From contig DELI01000009.1 in assembly GCA_002354335.1 (NCBI GenBank), positions 1 to 64,000 on the forward strand: DNA of 64,000 bases, given 5' to 3'. The notes beneath the pieces were generated by a model that saw nothing but the letters and a program-made list of their open reading frames with translations, was not told where the DNA came from and searched no databases. Position numbers and translations under genes: made by a program. Positions within the stretch are counted from its first letter, which is position 1. Each line of letters opens with the position of its first letter. The DNA comes from Sphingobacterium sp. UBA2700. GTDB taxonomy: Bacteria > Bacteroidota > Bacteroidia > Sphingobacteriales > Sphingobacteriaceae. Below, piece after piece: positions 8,215 through 17,913 of this stretch.

Positions 8215-9807
8215 TTATTTAGCAAACCATAGTTTTTTATCAATCTCATCACCTCCTAATTCTGTAGAGGCCTTTTTCCAGTTATCCGGATTTAAGGTTT
8301 GTTGCGTGAAAGGATAGCGCACGCGTGCTGGGAGGTCCTTTGCAATGACGTTTCCAGATTGTAATGGTGTAAATACGTAAGTTGTATTGTTCTGCGGACG
8401 AGTCCCGGTTTCTCCAGGCATCAATAAGATCTCCGTATCTGGATAACCTGTTCTGCGGTATTCGTTCCATGCTTCATCCGGGTTAAAGAACAAGGCAATG
8501 TACTTTTGCGTCATTACGTTCCTCTCATTTGCGGGAGGAAGCTTAGCAATATAATTCGCCGAGGCGGCAGCACTGACTCCCAAGCGATCTAGATTTGCTT
8601 TAACGCCTTTGATATAATCTGTGTGCGACCAATTGTTCATTTCGCTAAGGATAAATGCCACTTCAGCATATTCCATTAACACCTCACCACGCGTAGCTTT
8701 CAAGATATCTCTTGAAAAGAAATTTACGTTGGCCGGTTGTGTATAGTAGTTTTCTACTTGTGGAAGCCCGTTCGGGATACCTGTATAATACTTTAATGTA
8801 TCGTTATCATCATATCCTTCTTTGTATTTTGCCCAGGAAATTCCATTCGGTGCTGAGATTTTCTCTAGTCTTGGATCTACTCCGAAATTACCAACAGTGC
8901 CCTTGAGAAGATCAATAAATGTTTTGTTCACAAAGAAGTCGGTACGGTTGTCTACAAAGAACGTTTTCCATAGCGGGTTACCTTCTAGGTTTGTTGCGCC
9001 AGATTTATGGATGGCATTATCCTCATTGGAAGTAAAGACTCCGGAATCTACCGCGTCGCGCATCTCTTCGATGGCAGCAGGATACACCTTCTTAATCCGG
9101 TTTGCAATTCTTAAGCGTAAGGAATTCGCAAATTTCTTCCATTGAGCAGTATTACCTGCGGGCTTATATATATTATCACTACTAACGAAGCCGCCTGCTG
9201 AAACATCGAGTTGATTTGCTGCTTCTTTTAATTCTTTTAGAAGGTCAGCATAGATCTCCTGTTGCTTAGCGTAGGTAGGCGTAAGATATTTATCGATATT
9301 AAGTGCTTGGAAATTTGGGTTATCCTTCTGTCCGTAGGACCAGTAAGGAACATCACCAAAGTGAGTTACTAAATTGTCGAAAACATAAGCAAGCATAATT
9401 CTGGAGATTGCAATTTGATTTTTCAAGGGGCCATATTGCTCCATCTGAACTACTGTTGCCGGATCCTCACATTTTTCGATCAAGTCTTTGTAGTTGTTTG
9501 CAACGCGGTAAAGAAAGATCCAGCCGTTCGTAGTTTGATTATCCCGATATGCGTACTTGTCTTCCTCTACATAGTTACTCTGTGCCGAATACTGCATCCA
9601 AGGCATGGACATTCTAGCCATCCACCAACCGTCGCGCGTATTGTCAAATAATACACGATTCGCACCATTGAATATCATGTTTGTCGGTGCGATTTCCGGC
9701 GAGTTGGGGTTCTTATTTATTTCTGCTAAATCTTTTGTACAGGAACTGAACGCTAAGGACGTAATTCCAATTACAGAAGTTAATAGTATAGATTTTATAT
9801 TTTTCAT
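8215..9807 (-). CDS. SusD/RagB-family outer-membrane lipoprotein
   Basis: A 530-residue nutrient-binding lipoprotein with a signal peptide ending in a lipobox at SFSSC (Cys near 22), followed by the SusD-like fold of the RagB/SusD-like_2 type. N-terminal DLAEINKNPNSPE is typical. It sits on the cell surface as the lid of the SusC-type channel encoded just upstream (18-bp gap) and passes an oligomer to it. No sigma/anti-sigma pair or glycoside hydrolase lies nearby, so the ligand cannot be named. Adjacency to the fucose operon, with opposite orientation, is weak evidence for a deoxysugar glycan. Confidence 0.92.
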   Translation of the reverse strand: MKNIKSILLTSVIGITSLAFSSCTKDLAEINKNPNSPEIAPTNMIFNGANRVLFDNTRDGWWMARMSMPWMQYSAQSNYVEEDKYAYRDNQTTNGWIFLYRVANNYKDLIEKCEDPATVVQMEQYGPLKNQIAISRIMLAYVFDNLVTHFGDVPYWSYGQKDNPNFQALNIDKYLTPTYAKQQEIYADLLKELKEAANQLDVSAGGFVSSDNIYKPAGNTAQWKKFANSLRLRIANRIKKVYPAAIEEMRDAVDSGVFTSNEDNAIHKSGATNLEGNPLWKTFFVDNRTDFFVNKTFIDLLKGTVGNFGVDPRLEKISAPNGISWAKYKEGYDDNDTLKYYTGIPNGLPQVENYYTQPANVNFFSRDILKATRGEVLMEYAEVAFILSEMNNWSHTDYIKGVKANLDRLGVSAAASANYIAKLPPANERNVMTQKYIALFFNPDEAWNEYRRTGYPDTEILLMPGETGTRPQNNTTYVFTPLQSGNVIAKDLPARVRYPFTQQTLNPDNWKKASTELGGDEIDKKLWFAK

Positions 9808-9825
9808 GTTCTATGAGTCAAATGA

Positions 9826-12800
9826 TTAAAACTGTAATTTCAAGTTCAAGCCGAAGTTTCTAGAGGCTGGTAAATTACCACCTTCAAAACCCTGTATATT
9901 ACCAGATCCTGTTGTTGTCATTTCCGGGTCGAAGTTCTTATTTGCTAAACCCCAAGCCGCAAGGTTTCTTGCGAAGCCAGAAATCGTAGCATTCTTCAAA
10001 CGGAGCTTGCTAACAAATGAGGATGGTAAGTTATATCCAAGCGTGATTTCTCTCAATTTGATGTAGTCGGCATCAAAAACATTCTGTACAGTCGGACCTC
10101 CATAGTAATTTCTGTAGTATCTGTATGCGGATACTTTGGTTGTATTTTCCTTCGTATCAGTTACCGTGTAAGAACCGTCTGGAGCTTTGTTAACAGTTCC
10201 AGTGACACCTGGTGCAACAAAGTCATTTTCCCGCACACCATTCGCAGCAGTTTCTTCCAATACCCCTGTGTAATGACCAAACATGTTTGATACTGAGAAG
10301 TATTTACCTCCTTTTTGGATGTCGATCAATGCGCTAAAAGTAAAGTCTTTGTAGCGAATGTTATTTCTCCAACCCGCGTTAAAGTCGGGAAGGATAGAAC
10401 CTAGATTCTTTGCGTCTGACGACAGATACAAACCATTTGCACCCACTACCTTATTGCCTTGGTCGTCGTAAATAAAGTCAGAGCCATAGATCTGACCATA
10501 TGGCTGACCTACCATTGCAACAAGTGAAGCCTTAAACGGAGCATTTGCTAATGGAAGGGATTTGATGCCTTCGTATAACTCAACGACTTTGTTTCTGTTG
10601 CGAGCAAAGTTTACGGAAGTTGACCATTCGAAGTTGTCATTGCGAACAGGTACTAAAGTTAACATGGCCTCTATACCTTTGTTAACGGCACGTCCTGCGT
10701 TAAATATTTTTGACGAATATCCCGTTTCCGGTCCTGTAGTGACAGGCATAATCAGGTCGGTAGTTTCTTCGTTGTAATACGTGAAATCTAAACTAACTCG
10801 GCTGTCAAACATGGATGTTTCAAGACCGAACTCATATGACTTCTTAGTCTCCGGACGAAGATCAGGGTTTAGCTTCTGAAGACTTTTTAAGAAATAAGGA
10901 ACTTCGAGATAAGAAGTGTTTCCGTATATGTTATTTAGATACACATCTAACAAACGATATGGATCCGTATCATTACCTACTTGCGACCAACCAGCACGTA
11001 ACTTACCAAAGTTTAACCACGCTGCATCGACAAATTTTGTGAAGACAAAAGATCCTGTTACTGAAGGGTAGAAGTAAGAATTATCTTTCTCTGGTAGTGT
11101 AGAAGACCAGTCATTACGCCATCCGAAGTCAGCATATAAGAAATCTTGGTATCCTAATGAGAAGTTTCCGAATACCGAGTTTACGCGTTTTTTAGACAAG
11201 GTTGTCTGTAGCGTAACGGCATCCATACTATTATTGGTAGTATAAAGGTTCGGAACGATAAGTCCACCGTTTGTATTGGAGTTAGAGTTGAATCTAGTTG
11301 TGTTACGACGGTTAGCACCGATAAATGCATTGAATGAGAAATCCTCCCATTTTTTGTCGTAATGTAATCTACCTTCATAGTTCATCTCCGTAAATTCTCT
11401 GATTCTTTCGGTGAATCCGGATACTCCTTGTGAGCCCACGGCAACACGTTCGCCAATTTTCAAAGTGTAATTATCGCCGTAGACATTTCCTGTCACATAT
11501 AAGCCTGGCATGAAGTCGTAGCGTACTTCTACATTACCATAAAATCTATCACGTTGATCGTCTGACGTATTTTCATTGATGATCCAATAATAGTTATCAG
11601 AATATTTTGGTGTAGCATCATCCCAAGACGAGCGGTTCCATGTTTTTTGAGCACCTGCCGATGTCTTGTACTTTTGAAGACGTTTGTAGTCTAACTGCAT
11701 TTGTCCCCATTGGAACATCTTCTGACCGATTGAAGCATCGCCATATCCTTGTTCAGGACGATTAAATCCATTCGTACGGATGTAGTTGATAGTACCGCGT
11801 GCAGAGAATTTATCCGAGAATTTATTATCGATACTTAGTGCAGCTGTTGTTCTTTTTAACTCGGTGTTTGGAACAATACCTGATTGCGACACATTCGATA
11901 GTGAAAGTCTTGCAGAAGTATTTTCATAGGATTTAGCCAATGAGATTGCATTATTATACGCCACACCTGTTTCAAAGAAAGTTTTGTAGTCATTGGTAGG
12001 ATATTGCCATGCTCTCGTTTTCATGTAGTTCTCAGGATCCTCAGGATCGAAAGCATCCCAATGTAGGACTTGCTGGTTTTCATATTTTGCACCCCACGAT
12101 TCATCTGCATTATAATCGACCAATAGATATTCTTTTCCGTCAATCGTTTGTTTAAGGAATTCAGGACCAAGACCACCACCATAAAGTTTCTGTAGCTTTG
12201 GCGTAATACCCAAATTTTCGAAAGCCATACCTGTGTTTACTACAATCTCATCACGGCCTTTTTGGGCTTTCTTCGTTTTGATCAAAACAACACCATTAGA
12301 CGCTCTTGCACCATACAATGCCGATGCAGGACCACCTTTTAAGACGTTGACCGACTCGATATCATCAGGGTTGATGTCGAATCCGGCGTCTCCGTAGTCA
12401 CGCCCTCCGGCGCCTCTTTCCGCATTCGCAGTGTTGTAGTTCGAGTTATCCATTGGGATACCATCGACAACAATCAAAGGTTTGTTCTCGCCAGTTAGGG
12501 ATCCGATACCTCTCAATACGATACGCGTGGAACCGCCTAAGCTTGATGAAGGCGCAGAAACTACTGCTCCAGCCACATTTCCAGATAATGACTGTAGCGC
12601 ATTTCCACCGCGTGCTGCGGTCAAGACATCGCCTTTAACCTCTTGTGCAGCATATCCCAAAGATCTTTTCTCACGGGAGATACCTAATGCCGTTACAACG
12701 ACCTCTTCTAATGTTTCATCTTCGGAAACTAATTGGATGTTGATAACTGATCGGTTTCCTATAGAAACCCGTTGGGAAGTGTATCCAATGTAGGATACGT

Positions 12801-13017
12801 TTAATTGAGTTGCAGATGCGGGAACTTCCAAGCTGAAGTTACCTCCATTGTCTGTCTGAGTTCCAGCAGTGCCTCCAACTACTGAAACGGATGCGCCCGA
12901 GATTGGTGATCCATCGGAAGATGAGGATACTTTTCCCGTTACTTGGCGATTTTGTGCATAAGCCGCTCCAACCATAAGCGTACATAGCACTAAAAGACTA
13001 AGTAATCTTTGTTTCAT
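9826..13017 (-). CDS. SusC/RagA-family TonB-dependent transporter
   Basis: A 1063-residue outer-membrane transporter with signal peptide (1-21), an N-terminal carboxypeptidase-regulatory-like domain (about 24-105), the TonB box region ETLEEVVVTALG, the plug domain and a large beta-barrel ending in GLNLKLQF with the expected terminal aromatic. It imports the ligand captured by the SusD partner using TonB/ExbBD energy. Length and domain order are normal for RagA/SusC proteins. The 5' leader contains a perfect CCTCTAG/CTAGAGG palindrome. Confidence 0.94.
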   Translation of the reverse strand: MKQRLLSLLVLCTLMVGAAYAQNRQVTGKVSSSSDGSPISGASVSVVGGTAGTQTDNGGNFSLEVPASATQLNVSYIGYTSQRVSIGNRSVINIQLVSEDETLEEVVVTALGISREKRSLGYAAQEVKGDVLTAARGGNALQSLSGNVAGAVVSAPSSSLGGSTRIVLRGIGSLTGENKPLIVVDGIPMDNSNYNTANAERGAGGRDYGDAGFDINPDDIESVNVLKGGPASALYGARASNGVVLIKTKKAQKGRDEIVVNTGMAFENLGITPKLQKLYGGGLGPEFLKQTIDGKEYLLVDYNADESWGAKYENQQVLHWDAFDPEDPENYMKTRAWQYPTNDYKTFFETGVAYNNAISLAKSYENTSARLSLSNVSQSGIVPNTELKRTTAALSIDNKFSDKFSARGTINYIRTNGFNRPEQGYGDASIGQKMFQWGQMQLDYKRLQKYKTSAGAQKTWNRSSWDDATPKYSDNYYWIINENTSDDQRDRFYGNVEVRYDFMPGLYVTGNVYGDNYTLKIGERVAVGSQGVSGFTERIREFTEMNYEGRLHYDKKWEDFSFNAFIGANRRNTTRFNSNSNTNGGLIVPNLYTTNNSMDAVTLQTTLSKKRVNSVFGNFSLGYQDFLYADFGWRNDWSSTLPEKDNSYFYPSVTGSFVFTKFVDAAWLNFGKLRAGWSQVGNDTDPYRLLDVYLNNIYGNTSYLEVPYFLKSLQKLNPDLRPETKKSYEFGLETSMFDSRVSLDFTYYNEETTDLIMPVTTGPETGYSSKIFNAGRAVNKGIEAMLTLVPVRNDNFEWSTSVNFARNRNKVVELYEGIKSLPLANAPFKASLVAMVGQPYGQIYGSDFIYDDQGNKVVGANGLYLSSDAKNLGSILPDFNAGWRNNIRYKDFTFSALIDIQKGGKYFSVSNMFGHYTGVLEETAANGVRENDFVAPGVTGTVNKAPDGSYTVTDTKENTTKVSAYRYYRNYYGGPTVQNVFDADYIKLREITLGYNLPSSFVSKLRLKNATISGFARNLAAWGLANKNFDPEMTTTGSGNIQGFEGGNLPASRNFGLNLKLQF

Positions 13018-13053
13018 TGTTTATTTTTTAGTTTTATAATTTTTTTGGTGAAG

Positions 13054-13069
13054 CCTCTAGGGCTAGAGG
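13054..13069. promoter_or_regulatory. Palindrome in the susC leader, possible operator
   Basis: CCTCTAG-GG-CTAGAGG, a perfect 7-bp inverted repeat with a 2-bp spacer, 36 bp upstream of the SusC start codon. It could be an operator or a leader hairpin. No regulator can be assigned. The rest of the 417-bp gap (13018-13434) is AT-rich with no further gene that I can see. Confidence 0.35.
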
Positions 13070-13434
13070 TTAATCACTATCATAAAACTATAGAAATTTT
13101 AAGTAATGATTTACACTTTTTAACATTTCTCAATTCAACTTTCCATAGAACGAGTGAAATCACTTTAAAAAGTAATAGAAGTCATTTGTTAATATTGATT
13201 TTCTAATTTGCTTTAAATCAAATATTTAAACTATATAGTATCCATGGAAATTAGGGGTTAAGACTGAGCGCAAGGAACTATAGAAAACTTGTGAATTAAA
13301 GTTTCCTTTGTAACTATTTGTCACAACTTTAGAAATTGAATGTTAAATTAAGAATGATTTTGACGATTTATTAACTAGCAAAATAGAATTCACCTTAAAG
13401 GCTAATCTAAGAATGAGGCGTCCAAAGAATCTGA

Positions 13435-13815
13435 TTAAGCTAGAAATTTTGAGAGCGATAGCCCGGCCCATACCGCTAAGAGGCCAAGAATCACACTTAG
13501 AACAATGTAAAATAGGGCTTGTGGAATCTGGTTATTCGTAAGAAGGTTATAGTTTTCGGCAGCAAAGGTGGAAAAGGTCGTGAAACCACCGCAGAAACCT
13601 GTAATTAACAATAGTTTCCATTGCATATTAATTAATTGCTGTTTGTCAAAAAATCCAATCAGGAAACCGATCAGCAAACAACCAATGACATTTACCAATA
13701 AAGTCCCCGTTGGAATAGCATGTGGAAATTGTTTCGCGATGTATTGTCCTGTAGTATAGCGAAGGATGCTTCCTATTGCACCGCCTATTCCAATAATAAA
13801 AACTTCTTTAACCAT
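13435..13815 (-). CDS. crcB: Fluoride channel CrcB/Fluc
   Basis: A 126-residue, four-helix inner-membrane protein of the CrcB/Fluc family, which forms dual-topology dimers that export fluoride. Signatures are GGAIGSILRY near the N-terminus, NVIGCLLIGF and GFCGGFTTFSTF, the last containing the conserved Phe/Thr residues of the pore. I looked upstream for a fluoride riboswitch and did not see its core, so constitutive expression is likely. It stands alone, divergent from pckA. Confidence 0.95.
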   Translation of the reverse strand: MVKEVFIIGIGGAIGSILRYTTGQYIAKQFPHAIPTGTLLVNVIGCLLIGFLIGFFDKQQLINMQWKLLLITGFCGGFTTFSTFAAENYNLLTNNQIPQALFYIVLSVILGLLAVWAGLSLSKFLA

Positions 13816-14020
13816 TGCTTCCGTTCAGGGATTTTTATTTACTCAATAAATATATGGTAAATATGCTTTAACTGATGGTATTTTACTCTTCTTATTTTAA
13901 TTTTCTATGCGGATGTAAAATTTAGGACAATATAGGTTAACAAATTGCCATTTGCGGTTAATATCGGTCTAATAGTACACTGTACCTTTACCGAAGAAAT
14001 AAGCATTAAAAATACCTATT

Positions 14021-15589
14021 ATGATGCAATATAAAACGAATTCAAATCTGCCGGATTTGAAATATTTGCAGATTGATCTACAGGCTACTTCTCATTACCA
14101 GCTGCAGGCAGCTGAACTTGTTGAGCAAGCAATCTTAAACAATGAAGGCGTATTAGCAGATAATGGCGCTTTATGCATTGAAACCGGAAAATTTACTGGA
14201 CGTTCGCCAAAAGACCGTTTCATCGTCCTAGACGAGGAAACAAAAGATAAGGTGAATTGGAATGCCGTAAATCAACCGATCGTGGAAGAACATTTTGAAA
14301 CGCTTTGGAAGCAGGTAACAAACTACCTTTCACAGCAAAAACTCTATGTTCTGGATGCTAAAGCGTGTGCTGACCCAAAAGAGGAAATTACCATTCGCGT
14401 GGTATCAACAAACGCGTCGCACAATCTCTTCGCTTCCAATCTATTTATAAACGACAAAGACGCAAAAGCGGAGAATCAACCTGATTGGTCGATCCTTGTT
14501 GCGCCTCAGTTCACTATTGCCGATTATGCAACTTTGGGGCTTAATAATGAAAACTTCGTAGCGATTAACTTTACAAAGAGAATCGTTCTGATTGCCGGAA
14601 CAGGTTATACGGGTGAAATAAAAAAGAGTATCTTCACCGTGTTGAACTACTTGCTTCCAACCTATAAGCAATATTTAACTATGCACTGTTCTGCCAACCG
14701 TGGCGAGAATGGTGAAACAGCACTTTACTTTGGATTATCGGGCACTGGAAAAACAACCTTATCATCCGATAAACGCAGACAGCTGATTGGTGATGATGAG
14801 CATGTTTGGACGGACGATAAAGTGTTCAATATCGAAGGAGGCTGTTACGCGAAATGTATCGGATTAAACGCAGAATCAGAACCTGAGATTTATCAAGCGG
14901 TTCGTTTCAATTCCCTTTTAGAGAATGTGAAATTCCACAAAGGAACTCGCAATCCTGATTATGAAGATAAGAGTATCACCGAAAATATTCGCGTGTCTTA
15001 TCCTTTAGAGTTTATCGAAAATATCGTTCCTGATGGTCAGGGAGCAGCACCTAAGCATATCTTCTTTTTGGCGGCAGATGCGTTTGGTGTATTGCCTCCA
15101 ATTTCCAAACTGACTGTTGAACAAGCGATGTACTACTTTATCAACGGGTATACATCGAAAATTGCAGGTACAGAAGCTGGTATAACCACTCCTCAAGCGA
15201 CCTTCTCAGCCTGCTTCGGACAAGCATTCTTACCATTGCACCCAACAAAGTACGCGGATCTATTGGGTAAGAAATTAGAAAAACATCCGGACATCCAAGT
15301 ATGGTTAGTCAATACAGGATGGGTTGCTGGCCCGTATGGTGTTGGAAATCGCATTAAATTAGGTTATACGAGAACCTTAATTCGCGAAGCATTAGCTGGA
15401 AAATTATCGGAGCAAGAATATATCACTCATCCGATTTTCGGATTGCATATGCCGACGGCATGTGACGCAGTACCGGCGGAAATTCTTAATCCTGTAGCAT
15501 TATGGGAAGATGCCGAAGCATATGAAAAACAAGCATTGGAACTTAAAGGATTGTTCGAGAAAAACTACGAACAATTCCAGCAACAATAA
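14021..15589 (+). CDS. pckA: Phosphoenolpyruvate carboxykinase (ATP)
   Basis: A 522-residue ATP-type PEP carboxykinase converting oxaloacetate and ATP to PEP, CO2 and ADP, the first committed step of gluconeogenesis in the cytoplasm. The kinase-1a P-loop GLSGTGKTTLSSD, the adjacent GDDEHVW and the FTGRSPKDRF substrate loop are all present. Two adjacent ATGs occur at the start. The gene is monocistronic, ending before a clear terminator at 15658. Length is typical. Confidence 0.97.
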   Translation: MMQYKTNSNLPDLKYLQIDLQATSHYQLQAAELVEQAILNNEGVLADNGALCIETGKFTGRSPKDRFIVLDEETKDKVNWNAVNQPIVEEHFETLWKQVTNYLSQQKLYVLDAKACADPKEEITIRVVSTNASHNLFASNLFINDKDAKAENQPDWSILVAPQFTIADYATLGLNNENFVAINFTKRIVLIAGTGYTGEIKKSIFTVLNYLLPTYKQYLTMHCSANRGENGETALYFGLSGTGKTTLSSDKRRQLIGDDEHVWTDDKVFNIEGGCYAKCIGLNAESEPEIYQAVRFNSLLENVKFHKGTRNPDYEDKSITENIRVSYPLEFIENIVPDGQGAAPKHIFFLAADAFGVLPPISKLTVEQAMYYFINGYTSKIAGTEAGITTPQATFSACFGQAFLPLHPTKYADLLGKKLEKHPDIQVWLVNTGWVAGPYGVGNRIKLGYTRTLIREALAGKLSEQEYITHPIFGLHMPTACDAVPAEILNPVALWEDAEAYEKQALELKGLFEKNYEQFQQQ

Positions 15590-15657
15590 TCCGGTAGATG
15601 CTGGGAAGTATCCGAGCAAATACCCATGATTTCTTTAACTTTTAACTAATTTTAATG

Positions 15658-15693
15658 AAGAATGACCTTTTCTCGGAAAGGTTATTCTTTTTT
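15658..15693 (+). terminator. Intrinsic terminator of pckA
   Basis: Stem 58-71 with 76-89 (14 bp, two G-U pairs), CTCG loop and a run of six T residues. It lies about 70 bp after the pckA stop. Confidence 0.85.
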
Positions 15694-15849
15694 GTGGTAG
15701 GAATGTAGTATCCAAATATTGCAATTAACCCATAAAGTATACTTAAATTTGCACCTGATTATAGGTACTTTTGAACAACTAAATTATGAGATTAGTTAAT
15801 GTTTCAGCTGTTAATATATTCGAACACCTTCTAGTATAAGGATGAATTT

Positions 15850-16761
15850 ATGAGAAACGTCGATTCCAAGAACCCTATTGAGTTCACTGCGCCTGCATCA
15901 GGTGTGGGGTCCTTCTACGTGCAAGAGGATCTTCGTAGCAACTTCTATAATCATTACCATCGACATAAAGAGTTTCAAATATCCTACATACTGAAAGGTA
16001 GTGGATCGATGCTGATCGGGAACTTGATCCAGCCGTTCTCCGATGATGAAATCTACATAATGAAGGCGAATGACCCTCATATCTTTATCAAAGAGGGCCC
16101 AGAGGAAGAAAATATCCATGTCATCCATATATTCGTCGCATTTGATAAGCTGTGGCATTTTTTCGATTTATCAGAACTACATCCTGCGCGCGATTTCTTT
16201 AAGAAAATGGATTCCAGTAAGAAGATCGCTCAAGATGTCAGTTTGGAAATCAAAGACAAGTTTATCGAACTGGCAAAAGGTGAGGGGATGAAGAAGATTA
16301 TTTCAATCCTCGATATCTTCCAGTTCCTGATTCGCCATGAGCAGGATATGCATTCCTTATACTCCGGACTGCCAGAATCTACATTCAATGATAAGGTCGG
16401 TATACGGATCAATGAAGTACTTCGTTTCTCTTTGGCTAATTACGACAAGGAAATCAGTATCGAAGAGGTTTCTAAGCTTATTCATATGACGCCTTCAGCA
16501 TTCTGCAAGTACTTCAAAAAGCATACGATGAAGACTTATGTTACCTTCCTGAACGAAATCAGAATCGAGAAGGCCTGTCAATTGCTCATTAACAAATCCA
16601 CCGAAAATATATCGGAAGTAGCCTATCAATGTGGATTTAACACCGTCGTGCATTTCAATCGCGTATTCAAAAGTATCCTTAACACCTCACCATCAGAGTT
16701 TATCAGCAAGCACTCTGCAGAACTGCAAATTGCGCACGCCAAAGTGGACCAAGCGGTCTAA
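15850..16761 (+). CDS. AraC-family regulator with cupin domain
   Basis: A 303-residue regulator. A cupin sensor domain (about 20-120, with NHYHRHKEFQISYILKGSG) precedes the C-terminal AraC double helix-turn-helix (about 195-290, AFCKYFKKH and GFNTVVHFNRVFK). It has no obvious target next to it, because pckA ends in a terminator and the next downstream gene is a very small one. The ligand is unknown but is likely a sugar or sugar acid from the cupin type. Normal length, no damage seen. Confidence 0.9.
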   Translation: MRNVDSKNPIEFTAPASGVGSFYVQEDLRSNFYNHYHRHKEFQISYILKGSGSMLIGNLIQPFSDDEIYIMKANDPHIFIKEGPEEENIHVIHIFVAFDKLWHFFDLSELHPARDFFKKMDSSKKIAQDVSLEIKDKFIELAKGEGMKKIISILDIFQFLIRHEQDMHSLYSGLPESTFNDKVGIRINEVLRFSLANYDKEISIEEVSKLIHMTPSAFCKYFKKHTMKTYVTFLNEIRIEKACQLLINKSTENISEVAYQCGFNTVVHFNRVFKSILNTSPSEFISKHSAELQIAHAKVDQAV

Positions 16762-16906
16762 ACGGAGGTCCATAAGCATTTACTCAATATACTCGCCCTG
16801 TCAACCCTTCACTTGATTGTCAGTATAACGCCATCTTAGAAATAGATTTGCAAATTGGTTCAAAATTTGTTATATTATGATCAAACAATAAAAAGAAAGG
16901 TAAAAT

Positions 16907-17032
16907 ATGATTAAAAAGAAGAGTAACAAAAAAGAAAAAATGATGAACAACCCATACTTATACTACGTAACAAACTGGGGATTCGTCGCAGCCAACCAAA
17001 CCAAACCCACCCGAGGCGTTAAGCCTCAATAA
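16907..17032 (+). CDS. 41-residue lysine-rich small protein, unknown
   Basis: A short reading frame with a convincing ribosome-binding site (AAAGAAAGG 6 bp before the ATG). The product has a Lys-rich N-terminal dozen (MIKKKSNKKEKMM), an aromatic centre (NPYLYYVTNWGFVAANQ) and a basic Pro-containing tail (KPTRGVKPQ). There is no signal peptide or helix long enough to cross a membrane. I do not recognise the family. Composition suggests a nucleic-acid- or ribosome-binding peptide, but that is speculation. Confidence 0.5.
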   Translation: MIKKKSNKKEKMMNNPYLYYVTNWGFVAANQTKPTRGVKPQ

Positions 17033-17040
17033 ATCAAAGA

Positions 17041-17300
17041 AGTATTTAGTATTTAGTAGTTAGTATTTAGACCTAAGGCGTCTAAATAAAGTACTACTTG
17101 TGCATTGTCTAAAATTAGTAGATAGTATTTAGACCTGATCCTGCCAACCATTTCATCCTTCCTTTACTGATTCAGAACCTTTTATCTAGTCATAAAGCAT
17201 TAAAGTAAAAAGTGTGATTAGTACATTTTTTACCTTATGATACGCGCTAAAACCACCAAATGCAAACTATAGGTCTTGATACTAACTACTAACTACTAAA
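17041..17300. repeat. Interspersed repeat family A, copy 2
   Basis: Left arrays of TTAGTATTTAG units with ACCTAA/ACCTGA words (17041-17075 and 17113-17139), then a core resembling the complement of the GAACCAGGAAAGGAAGGAT segment (17151-17180), and a right inverted array after CTATAGGTCTTGATACTAAC (17267-17300). The right end overlaps the stop codon of the DUF6702 gene. It accounts for most of the gap between the 41-residue gene and that gene. Confidence 0.7.
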
Positions 17301-17793
17301 AGTCTAATTTAACACTCCTCTTCGGATGATCCAGTTTTGTACTCTGCCTTTTTCCGTCTATTGTGACATGCAGGATATTGGATTGCGATTTAAAATCCTG
17401 ATATAGAAGTTGATCGACAATCGTAATAGTGCGTATAGGATTGCTTTGTGGTGTTTCAAAATAGCACCAAGCAACATCCTCTTCTACTTCGTAGCCCACA
17501 AACTTTAACTTTTTAGCTTTCCCATCAACCATCAGGTTAAAGTTTGCTTGAATATATTTTGATATAGCAGAGTCGGCTTCAGCTTTATTTTTCGGGTTAA
17601 TAACATCGATTTTCTGTTTCAATTGCTTTTTCAATGCGACTTCCAGGTCGTCATAGAAGATGCGGCAGGAGATTTCAATACGCTTATTCTTCGAATTATA
17701 ATCAACAGTAGAAATACTGACGTAAAAAGGATGGGCAAATACACTAATCGTTATTAAGCAAAAGATAAGTAGGAGCCAAGGTTTCTTGATCAT
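17296..17793 (-). CDS. DUF6702-family exported protein
   Basis: A 165-residue protein with an N-terminal signal peptide (LLLIFCLITISVFAHPFYVS) and a predicted beta-rich periplasmic domain. It matches what I know of the Bacteroidota family DUF6702, usually found beside HupE/UreJ-like and M1 peptidase genes exactly as here, although no biochemical role is established. It is divergent from the HupE-like gene across 120 bp. The TAG stop after KLDF comes from the adjacent repeat array, so the original C-terminus could have differed slightly. Confidence 0.75.
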   Translation of the reverse strand: MIKKPWLLLIFCLITISVFAHPFYVSISTVDYNSKNKRIEISCRIFYDDLEVALKKQLKQKIDVINPKNKAEADSAISKYIQANFNLMVDGKAKKLKFVGYEVEEDVAWCYFETPQSNPIRTITIVDQLLYQDFKSQSNILHVTIDGKRQSTKLDHPKRSVKLDF

Positions 17794-17913
17794 TGGTCGT
17801 GCGTTAAAAGTATTGCAACAATTTTATGCTAAATTATTGAAAAACCCGAAGACCTGCAGCGATAATTAAAATAATATTAAATTTGTGTTGACGAATTAAC
17901 AACAACCTAATTC

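Noticed and set aside
13816..14020. Possible fluoride riboswitch upstream of crcB
   Set aside because: The conserved GGNGATGG and following core segments are not present on the minus strand.
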